A DNA stretch of 64,000 bases from Costus lasius (Eukaryota; Streptophyta; Magnoliopsida; Zingiberales; Costaceae): positions 4,092,001-4,156,000 of the forward strand of contig JANVAS020000222.1 in NCBI GenBank assembly GCA_027563935.2, read 5' to 3'. Shown here piece by piece: positions 54,449 through 63,091 of the stretch. The notes under the pieces were generated by a model. It was not told where the DNA came from and did not search any database. It was given only the letters and a program-made list of their open reading frames with translations. The position numbers and the translations under genes were made by a program. Numbering within the stretch: the first letter of the stretch is position 1; each line of letters starts with the position of its first letter.

Positions 54449-56267
54449 CTAGGTTTCATGCATGTTTTATGATTGCATGCCATTTTGTGATCCTTGTTTG
54501 CGAACAATGCTTAGATCTTTATTACATGCGAAAATACATGTTAAGTTATCATAGGCGAAACTTGTATTTTGTTTAAGGCGCATGTATGAGGTTACCTTCA
54601 GTTGGCGCTTGTATGTTGTTGGTTTTCTTAAAACTTAAATACTTGCGCGACTCACACTAGATCTAAGGCCTTACTGTAAACCCTTAGACGGGTTACTAGG
54701 GTTGAAGTCATCCCCTAGATTAGATCCAGACAGTCTGATCAGACCATCTGACAGCCTTGATGGGTTGACCAGATAGCACCTGTGCGCAAGCACCTGGTGG
54801 CTATAGGTCGACTGCAGACAGGCGTGTAGCGATGTCTGATTGAGACGACTAGCGAACGCACATGAGTTAGGCCCGGGGTCACACCCGTTTGCCAGACCTC
54901 ATTGTGGTTGTTCAGCCCTGGCGCATGCATGGTTGACCTTTTGGTCGACTCAAGTCAGTTAGGACTTGGTGCATGCAAGGGCAGTGGATCTGACTAGGTT
55001 GGATGAGTGGATCCCTAGTAATGGACCGTTGTAAGGATGTAGGGCAAATAAGGAAATTAAAATTGATGCCTATGGGGTTTTCGAAATTTAATTTTCATGA
55101 TTGGATCACATGTTGATTGATGCCTATGTTTGTTTATTTATTCTTATGTGGGCTGCCCATGTTAAATGTGTGCTGTGCTGGGGCCTGCGTGCCTGGAATT
55201 TAAAGTTGTAAATTAATTATTGTGATCTGCGTATCACATTGTATTTAATTTATAAAATGTAATTGACCTGCGTGTCAATCTTGTCTAGATAGATTAATTT
55301 GTAAATTAATCAGACAAGAGCACAGAGCACACACGGCAGAGGCGCATGCAGCAGTGGATTGACCAGGTGGGAGGTCCAGGGTTCAACTCTGGGACCAGGC
55401 GCATTTTCCCTGGTGGGCGCACCTCAGCAGCAAATGGCGCTTGGGCCCTGGTTTGGGCCAGATGAGCAGCAAAAGCCCCATGAAGAAAAGCAAGTGAAGA
55501 CTTAAGTTCTTAAGGTCTTACTAGGGCTATGGGCTTTTACCACATAAGATCCATGCTTTCTTTTATTGTTTAATAAGTAGAACAGCATGATTTATTTATC
55601 TTCTGCTATCACCATAGAAATTGCATGATAGTGAAGAAGATTAAAGACCGTTAAAATCCAACGCTAAAATATCAAGCTCGTAAGCCTTCTGACGCGAAAC
55701 CTCACTGTTCTGATTATCGTTGGAGCCGTGTTGTACCCACTCAGTGGGCACGTCCATCTATCTTCAGACGGTGCGGGATTACACCTGCGTGTTACAGAGA
55801 AGGGATTTATCGCTTCTCGTTGCTCAGCATAGCACGTGGTGGTCCAGGGAGTAGGTCGGGTCAGCTTGACCATGTAGGCTACATATGTGGCGCATATGGT
55901 AGCACATGGAGGCAGCCATCTGTGGGGTCAGAGACTGTGTTGTACCAACTCAGTTGGCACAGTCTGCTGGATTGCCCAGATGAAGGGGAATCGCACGGGT
56001 TGGCGATTGGCTGGGACAGCCTACCAGAGATTAGTGCTTGTACTCTCTGTGCATCTTATCTCGCCTGAGCGGGACGCGGAGACCAAGTATGAAATCTGGA
56101 TCCCATCTCACTAAAAGAGTTCTACTCTTTTGGGCTGTTTTGCTGGATTTTTCAGCCAGATAAAATAGTGAGAAAAAGAATCATTCTTAAGTCCTGAATT
56201 GATTCTTTACATTGATACTGACCTTGCTGTTCTTGCATTGTTGTAGATACCTGCAGCAACGAACACC
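54449..56267 (+). other. Leader of copia G
   Basis: No gene seen in 1.8 kb. Conserved elements: the palindrome GTCTGATCAGAC (54733-54744), a hairpin GGTCC-AGG / CT-GGGACC around TTCAA (55373-55396), twin bulged hairpins (55721-55756 and 55932-55965), and the pyrimidine-rich stretch ending TTGTAG (56241-56246), 21 bases before the gag ATG. Confidence 0.75.
55721..55965 (+). other. Twin bulged hairpins in the leader of copia G
   Basis: Hairpin 1: TGGA (55721-55724) / TCCA (55753-55756), an unpaired gc, CGTG (55727-55730) / CACG (55749-55752), TTGTA bulge (55731-55735), CCCA (55736-55739) / TGGG (55745-55748), loop CTCAG. Hairpin 2: AGACTGTG (55932-55939) / CACAGTCT (55958-55965), TTGTA bulge (55940-55944), CCAA (55945-55948) / TTGG (55954-55957), loop CTCAG. 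Bulge and loop are identical; the stems are not. Confidence 0.65.
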
Positions 56268-59200
56268 ATGAGCTTCAATGTGCGATCCCTACTGGAAAGG
56301 GAGAAGTTTGCTGGGCCAAACTTCTCAGACTGGTTCGGACACCTTAAGATTGTTCTTAAGGCAGAGAGGAAACTATATGTCCTCGAGACGGCGATACCGC
56401 CTCAGCCCGCTCCGAACGCCGCAAGGGCGGTTCGGGAAGCCTATGAAAAGCACGTCAGTGATAGCATAGATGTCGCTTGCCTGATGCTAGCGTCTATGAC
56501 GCCACCGCTGCAGCGTCAGCATGAGGATATGTCTGCAATAGACATGATAGCAAACCTCAAGATGCTGTATGCTGCACAGGCGAGGACAGAACGCTATAAT
56601 CTGACAAAGCTTTTCTTTCAGAGCAAACTGGCTGAAGGGAGCCCAGTGGGAGCTCACGTGCACAAGATGATTGGGCACAAGGAGGCTCTAGAAAAACTGG
56701 GGCATACCATCAATCAGGAGCTTGCTGTAGACATTATTCTGCAGTCTCTCCCGCCCTCTTTCGATGCGTTCATTATTAATTTTAATATGAACAAAATCGA
56801 CTGTACTCCGGCAGAGCTGCTGAATATGCTCTTGACTACTGAGGAAACTCTGAAGGGTAAGCCTTCAACCTCTGTCTTGATGGTTCCTTCGAGGAACAAG
56901 AAGAAGGGGAAGAAGGGCAAGGCCCCTGTCAAGAATTACAGCAAGGCTCTGAAGCAAAAGGTGAAGCGGTCAAAGGAATACAGATGTTTCCATTGTGGCC
57001 AGTTGGGTCACTGGAAAAAGGACTGTAAAGCGCTCCAAGGTGATAAGAGGGGAAGCTTCGCTTCTGGCTCAGGTATATACGTGACGGAAGTCATGGTTTC
57101 ATCTTCTTCTATATCATGGGTGTTGGACACTGCATGTGGAGTTCACATTTGTTCAAATGTACAGGAACTCAAGAGAAGAAGGCAGGTGGGACAGCATGAG
57201 GTGGACCTACGAGTTGGAAACGGGGCACGGGTTGCTGCTGTTGCTGTAGGAGACTATTTCATCTCTTTGCCATCTGGACTTGTATTGGAACTAGACAATT
57301 GTTACTTTGTTCCCAGTATTACTAAAAATATTATCTCTATTCCTGCTCTTGTTAGGAAGGGATTTTCCTTTGAATGCAATATTTCAAAGTGTGTTTTATC
57401 TTTAGATAATATTGTTTATGCAACTGGTTCAATTAACAATGGGTTATTCATGTTGGACATGGAATGTTCTATACAAAATATTGATATTAAGAAAGCCAAG
57501 TATGCTGATGACAGCACCTTGCTATGGCATAGTCGTTTAGGCCATATTAACAAGAAACACATTAAGCGGTTGCATGATCATGGACTGCTGGGATCATTCT
57601 CCTATGAGGAGATTGATACATGCAAAGCTTGTTTAATGGGTAAAATGACGAAGTCACCTTTTTCTAACAAAGGTCAAAGGGCTTCAGGTTTACTTGACCT
57701 TATACACAGTGATGTGTGTGGGCCATTTAGTAAACATGCCAGAGGTGGCTATCAGTACTTCATTACCTTTACTGATGATTTCAGTAGATATGGGTATGTC
57801 TATTTAATGAGACATAAAAGTGAATCCTTTGACAAGTTCAAAGAGTTCAAGAATGAAGTACAGAATCAGCTAGGCCGTAATATCAAGTCACTTCGTTCTG
57901 ATCGAGGTGGAGAATACCTAAGTCGAGAATTTACTGACTATCTGAAGGAGTGTGGGATTATCTCACAGCTCACTCCACCAGGAACACCCCAATGGAATGG
58001 TGTGTCCGAGAGGAGAAATAGAACGTTACTTGATATGGTTCGTTCTATGATGAGTCAGGCTACTCTACCTTACTCCTTTTGGGGTTTTGCACTGGAGACA
58101 GCTGCAAAGGTACTAAACCGAGTGCCATCCAAGGCAGTTTCTAAGACGCCATATGAGTTATGGTATGGGAAACAGCCGAGCTTGACATTTATCAGGATCT
58201 GGGGCTGCGAGGCTTATGTCAAAAAGCTCGCCTCTGGGAAACTAGAGAGCAGATCTGACAAATGTATCTTTGTCGGTTACCCTAAGGAAACTAAGGGTTA
58301 TTATTTCTTCGATCCCAATGAGAACAAGGTATTTGTTGCTCAGACGGCCATATTTCTTGAGAAGGAGTTTCTTCTGCAAGAGGCCAGTGGGAGAGAAATA
58401 AAGCTGGATGAGAATCCAGAGGAAGGACAAAGTAGTCAAGCACAGTTGGATGAGCCTGAGCCGGTGGATCAGGTTATTGAACAACCTGAGGCTCAGATAT
58501 CACGGGAACCGCGAAGATCGGGAAGGATCCGTCGACAGCCTGAGCGCTATGACGGAGTCTACATCATTGATAATGATGAACCCCTCACTTATGCGGATGC
58601 GGTCAGTGGACCGGAGTCAGCGAGATGGCTTGACGCTATGCGCGCCGAGATGGACTCCATGTCAGATAACCAAGTCTGGGATTTGGTTGATCCGCCTTCG
58701 GGAGTTATCCCTATAGGCTGTAAATGGATCTTCAAGAAGAAGATTGACATGGATGGTAACGTGGTTACCTATAAAGGCAGGCTAGTTGCGAAAGGTTTCA
58801 AACAAATCTACGGGATAGATTATGATGAAACTTTCTCACCTGTAGCCATGTTTAAGTCTATTCGGATTCTTTTCGCGATAGCTGCATATTATGATTATGA
58901 GATTTGGCAAATGGATGTGAAGACGGCTTTCCTTAATGGAAATCTGGATGAGGATGTGTATATGACACAACCAGAAGGTTTCACTAATCCATCAGATCGT
59001 CATAAAATATGCAAGTTAAAGAAGTCCATTTATGGACTTAAACAAGCATCAAGAAGCTGGAATATTCGTTTTGATGAATCAGTCACTGAATTTGGTTTCA
59101 TCAAGAATGAGGATGACCCGTGTGTATATAAGAGGTTTAGTGGGAGCGTGATTACTTTCCTAGTCCTCTACGTCGATGATATCTTGATCATTGGAAACGA

Positions 59201-60152
59201 CATTCCTGAAATGCATGCCGTAAAGGCTTGGTTAAGGAAATGTTTCCAGATGAAAGATCTAGGAGAAGCAGCCTATGTGTTAGGTGTGAAGATCTACAGG
59301 GATAGATCTAAGAGGCTTCTCGGGCTGTGCCAGAGTACTTACATCGATAAGGTCCTGGAGAGATTTCATTTAGAGAATTCTAAAAGAGGATATCTTCCAG
59401 TCAGACATGGTCTGAATCTTTCAAAGAGTCAGTGTCCACAAACACAGACTGAGAAAGATGAAATGGACAATACGCCTTATGCTTCGGCTATTGGGTCCAT
59501 AATGTATGCGATGTTGTGTACTCGCCCAGACGTCGCTTACGGGTTAAGCGTGACCAGTCGGTTCCAAAGTAATCCAGGTATGGCGCACTGGATTGCAGTC
59601 AAGAACATCTTAAAATATCTGCGGAGAACCAAAGATATGTTCTTGATATATGGTGGTCAGGAAGAACTCAGTATTGAAGGATATACTGACGCTTCGTTCC
59701 AGTCGGACCAGGATGATTTCCGATCGCAATCAGGCTATATTTTTAGCTTGAATGGAGGAGCAGTGGTGTGGAAAAGTTTCAAACAGTCAACTGTTGCTGA
59801 TTCCACAACAGAAGCCGAGTATGTTGCAGCCTCGGAAGCATCCAAGGAGGCAGTGTGGATTCGTAAGTTCGTGAGAGAACTTGGTGTCGTTCCTTCGAGT
59901 GCAGATCCTTTGGTTATCTTCTGTGATAACACTGGAGCAATCGCACAGGCAAAGGAACCACGGTCACACCAGAAGTCCAAGCACATACAGAGACGGTTTC
60001 ATTTGATCCGGGAGATCATAGATCGTGGCGAGATCAAAGTCTGCAAGGTTCATACAGATGACAATCTGGCAGACCCGCTTACCAAGCCTCTGGCGCAGCA
60101 GAAGCATGAGAAGCACTGTAATAATATGGGTTTGAGATTTCTCAACCATTAG
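56268..60152 (+). CDS. gag-pol: Gag-pol polyprotein of copia G (intact, 1294 aa)
   Basis: One uninterrupted frame, one residue longer than A (an extra Ser before the protease). Order: Gag capsid region; CCHC knuckle CFHCGQLGHWKKDC at about residues 240-253; protease WVLDTACG with its Asp at about 287; integrase zinc HHCC at about 421-455; integrase catalytic Asp, Asp and Glu at about 482, 545 and 581; reverse transcriptase with YVDD at about 968-971; and RNase H to the C-terminus. ATG 56268 is the conserved start (MSFNVRSLLERE). The stop is directly followed by the polypurine tract. Gag, protease, integrase and polymerase would be cut from this single precursor; the frame shows no sign of a separate pol start or frameshift site. 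Together with the matched LTRs, this suggests a copy that was active recently. Confidence 0.96.
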   Translation: MSFNVRSLLEREKFAGPNFSDWFGHLKIVLKAERKLYVLETAIPPQPAPNAARAVREAYEKHVSDSIDVACLMLASMTPPLQRQHEDMSAIDMIANLKMLYAAQARTERYNLTKLFFQSKLAEGSPVGAHVHKMIGHKEALEKLGHTINQELAVDIILQSLPPSFDAFIINFNMNKIDCTPAELLNMLLTTEETLKGKPSTSVLMVPSRNKKKGKKGKAPVKNYSKALKQKVKRSKEYRCFHCGQLGHWKKDCKALQGDKRGSFASGSGIYVTEVMVSSSSISWVLDTACGVHICSNVQELKRRRQVGQHEVDLRVGNGARVAAVAVGDYFISLPSGLVLELDNCYFVPSITKNIISIPALVRKGFSFECNISKCVLSLDNIVYATGSINNGLFMLDMECSIQNIDIKKAKYADDSTLLWHSRLGHINKKHIKRLHDHGLLGSFSYEEIDTCKACLMGKMTKSPFSNKGQRASGLLDLIHSDVCGPFSKHARGGYQYFITFTDDFSRYGYVYLMRHKSESFDKFKEFKNEVQNQLGRNIKSLRSDRGGEYLSREFTDYLKECGIISQLTPPGTPQWNGVSERRNRTLLDMVRSMMSQATLPYSFWGFALETAAKVLNRVPSKAVSKTPYELWYGKQPSLTFIRIWGCEAYVKKLASGKLESRSDKCIFVGYPKETKGYYFFDPNENKVFVAQTAIFLEKEFLLQEASGREIKLDENPEEGQSSQAQLDEPEPVDQVIEQPEAQISREPRRSGRIRRQPERYDGVYIIDNDEPLTYADAVSGPESARWLDAMRAEMDSMSDNQVWDLVDPPSGVIPIGCKWIFKKKIDMDGNVVTYKGRLVAKGFKQIYGIDYDETFSPVAMFKSIRILFAIAAYYDYEIWQMDVKTAFLNGNLDEDVYMTQPEGFTNPSDRHKICKLKKSIYGLKQASRSWNIRFDESVTEFGFIKNEDDPCVYKRFSGSVITFLVLYVDDILIIGNDIPEMHAVKAWLRKCFQMKDLGEAAYVLGVKIYRDRSKRLLGLCQSTYIDKVLERFHLENSKRGYLPVRHGLNLSKSQCPQTQTEKDEMDNTPYASAIGSIMYAMLCTRPDVAYGLSVTSRFQSNPGMAHWIAVKNILKYLRRTKDMFLIYGGQEELSIEGYTDASFQSDQDDFRSQSGYIFSLNGGAVVWKSFKQSTVADSTTEAEYVAASEASKEAVWIRKFVRELGVVPSSADPLVIFCDNTGAIAQAKEPRSHQKSKHIQRRFHLIREIIDRGEIKVCKVHTDDNLADPLTKPLAQQKHEKHCNNMGLRFLNH

Positions 60153-60172
60153 ATTAAGTGCAAGTGGGGGAT
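60153..60172 (+). other. Polypurine tract of copia G
   Basis: attaagtgcaagtgggggat, between the stop codon and the 3' LTR. It has one more G in the run than the other copies. Confidence 0.85.
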
Positions 60173-61846
60173 TGTTGGGGTATGCCCTTAAGGCTAATGT
60201 TTGAGGCCTTGGGATTGTATCAGTATCATGTAATAAACTCTTATGTTTATTAAGGCATGGTTGTTATTCAGGTTGTTACCTTGTCTGCTGTAATAAGTGT
60301 ACTTCTGAATAATGTCTCAAAGCTGTTTAGCTGGGCTAACATGCTATAAAGTACTTAGTCAAGATATCTTGGTGAACATGAGACAGCCTTGATATGGTTA
60401 AGACTAATATGTGTTCTAATCTTATAGGATGCTTCGAGCATGGAATAAGATGTAGACTCATGGGTACATTGGATGTACTGGACAGACCCTACTAGGATAT
60501 TCAATTGCTTGTCACAATGTGAATATTCCTTGATTGCGACAAGTGGCACATTTCCTCTGACTTGAGATCACTTGTGTTTTCTAAATGATGATTGTCATTG
60601 TTTTGAGATAGTTCAATATCATTTGAAACACAATGATTATAGACTATCTTGGATGGTGAGCTTGAGTCAGGTTAGGGCACTAGTGATAGACATAGGATTG
60701 CCGTCTCCTTAATTGGAGTGTGATGTTCTAAAGGGGCCCCCTGGATGAGATGATTGAGAATAGTGTATGGCCATACCCAGGTGACTATGTTCATTTGATC
60801 TAATCATGCTCATCATATTGGAGTTACAAGCTTGACACGCTTGTCCAATAAGAACATCCAGTGGCAAAGGAAATATGCATGCCGAGTGAAGTTGATTCAC
60901 ACTTGTGCTGTTTTTGGGTGTAGTCTTGGAAGACTCTTTTCTTTATATCGGGAGACAGTGATGTGTTGCTAGATACCCCTCACTGATCGTGATGACGTGA
61001 GTTATCGTTACCGACATTTAAAGGAAACCCTCAGGGTCGCACAATTTGATGATATGGCTTACTTAAGTCAGATCGTGTGGACTGAATTGTTCAGGTTCAG
61101 TTTAAAGGGATTTAATCTCTGATTGTAAGTGAGATCTGGTCTGATCATGTTTGATTGATTAGGGCTTAAGATCGGTAAGCTTCGATTGAGAGAATGGATG
61201 CTGGATCGGTGAGATCAGGAGCATCAGGAGATGAACGGTCAGATCAAATACCTTAGGGTTTTAATGTGATCTGGACTTATGGCTTGGTTTATTTGGTTAT
61301 TGAACCAAATTCAAGTGAACCGGCTCATGAATGAGCGCATGGTTCAAGGGTGAAGTGGAGTTTGCGATTGGGGTAAACCCAAGATCGCATGTGGAGAAGT
61401 TATATGCTATTTTTGGATAGCACTTCTCAACGTGACCACGTTTCACGTTTTCCCTCTTCACGCCTTCACGCTTTGTCGCCAATTCGGCTTTGGCTCTTGG
61501 GGCATTCTTGCGTGGAGGAGAGGAATAGACGATAAGAAAAAATCGCCAAGCCAAGAAGTTCTTTTTCCCTTTCACTCGACAAAGACATCTTTGGACCTTG
61601 CTAGCACAAGGATCGCAAGGAGGAGTAGGCGACATCAATTGTGTGCGTCACCTCTGGAGAAGATCCAGTTTGATCTTTGCTTCCAAGGCGCCATCAAGAA
61701 ATGGCTATGGTATGATCCTTCTCTATATGCAATCGGGTTCTTTTGTTAATCATATAGCATGCAAGATCTAGAAACCCCCTTTCCGCTGCTTGCATCTTCC
61801 ATATGAGCCAATGCTTTAGGGTTTCGCCCCCTTGTGGGGACTTTCA
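60173..61846 (+). repeat. 3' LTR of copia G
   Basis: 1674 bp, the same length as the 5' LTR. It contains the perfect inverted repeat GCTCAT-GA-ATGAGC (61323-61336); the 5' copy has one substituted base in this element. Followed by TSD tatat. Confidence 0.95.
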
Positions 61847-61851
61847 TATAT

Positions 61852-63040
61852 GACACAACCTGAAGATTTCATCAATCCATCAGATCGTCATAAAATATGC
61901 AAATTATAGAAGTCCATTTATGGACTTAAGCAAGCATCGAGAAGCTGGAATATTTGTTTTGATGAATCAATCTGTGAATTTGGTTTCATCAAAAATGAAG
62001 ATGACCCATGTGTATATAAGAGGTTTAGTGGGAGCATGATTATTTTCCTAGTCCTCTACGTCGATGATATCTTGATCATTGGAAACGATATTCCTGAACT
62101 GCATGCCGTTAAAGCATGGTTAAGAAAATGTTTCCAGATGAAAGATTTAGGAGAAGCAGCCTATGTATTAAGTGTGAAGATCTACAGAGATAGATCTAAG
62201 AGGCTTCTCGGGCTGTGCCAGAGTACTTACATCTATAAAGTCCTGGAGAGATTCTATTTAGAAAATTCTAAAAGAGGATATCTTCTAGTCAGACATGGTC
62301 TGAATCTTTCTAAGAGCCAGTGTCCTCAAACACAGTCTGAGAAAGATGAAATGGACAATACGCCTTATGCTTCGGCTATTGGATCCATTATGTATGCGAT
62401 GTTGTGTACTCGCCCAGACATCGCTTACGGGTTAAGCGTCACCAGTCGATTCCAAAGTAATCCAGGTAAGGCACACTGGATTGCAGTCAAGAACATTTTG
62501 AAATTTCTTCGGAGGACCAAAGATATGTTCTTGATATATGGAGGTCAGGAAGAACTCAGTATTGAAGGATATACTGACGCTTCGTTCCAATCTGACCAGG
62601 ATGATTTTCGATCGCAATCAGGCTATGTTTTTAGCTTGAATGGAGGAGCAGTGGTGTGGAAAAGTTTCAAACAATCAATTGTTGCTGATTCCACAACAGA
62701 AGCCGAGTATGTTGCAGCCTCAGAAGCATCAAAGGAGGCAGTGTGGATTCGTAAGTTCGTTCAAGAACTTGGTGTTGTTCCTTCGAGTGCAGATCCTTTG
62801 GTTATCTTCTGTGATAACACTGGAGCAATAGCACAAGCAAAGGAACCACGGTCGCACCAGAAGTCCAAGCACATACAGAGAAGGTTTCATTTGATCCGTG
62901 AGATCATAGATCGAGGAGAGATCAAGATCTGCAAGGTTCATACAGATGACAATCTAGCTGACCCGCTTACAAAGCCTCTGGCACAGCAGAAGCATGAGAA
63001 GCACTGTAATAATATGGGTTTGAGATTTCTCAACCATTAG
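61852..63040 (+). pseudogene. gag-pol: Copia D reverse transcriptase and RNase H (broken)
   Basis: It resumes D after G: TQPEDFINPSDRHKICKL, then a TAG stop at 61907-61909 where relatives have AAG. YVDD follows, and an open frame from about 62036 to the normal polyprotein end at 63040 covers the C-terminal reverse transcriptase and RNase H (GYTDASF, TTEAEY, FCDNTGA, NLADPLTKP). The polypurine tract is at 63041-63060. Confidence 0.9.
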
Positions 63041-63060
63041 ATTAAGTGCAAGTGGGAGAT

Positions 63061-63091
63061 TGTTGGAGTATGCCCTTAAGGCTAATGTTTG
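63061..63091 (+). repeat. 3' LTR of copia D, first 31 bases
   Basis: It starts TGTTGGAGTATGCCC directly after the purine tract, with the D-specific A that matches the start at 25383. It is interrupted at 63092 by H; the last five bases, gtttg, are the expected TSD of H. Confidence 0.88.

Larger units (their letters stand above)
52761..61846 (+). mobile_element. Cop-1 element G: complete Ty1/copia retrotransposon
   Basis: A 9086-bp element with LTRs of equal length (1674 bp; 52761-54434 and 60173-61846), PBS 54437-54448, leader, intact gag-pol 56268-60152 and polypurine tract 60153-60172. TSD tatat lies on both sides (52756-52760 and 61847-61851). It is inserted in the reverse transcriptase of D. 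By eye the LTRs differ at about seven sites, so it is older than A but younger than C and E. It is the second potentially autonomous element in the window. Confidence 0.96.
25383..63091 (+). mobile_element. Cop-1 element D: old copia copy carrying four younger relatives
   Basis: Its pieces, in order: 5' LTR 25383-26949 and 36121-36211; PBS 36214-36225; leader 36226-38040; gag to integrase 38041-39696; integrase to reverse transcriptase 51718-52760; reverse transcriptase to RNase H 61852-63040; polypurine tract 63041-63060; and the first 31 bases of its 3' LTR (63061-63091). Both D LTRs start TGTTGGAGTATGCCC, whereas all other Cop-1 copies here have TGTTGGGG, which ties the two ends together. 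Each break is filled by another Cop-1 element with a 5-bp TSD. The coding pieces have several stops and the start codon is lost, so D is dead. It extends past the right window edge, so its own right TSD is not visible. Confidence 0.9.
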
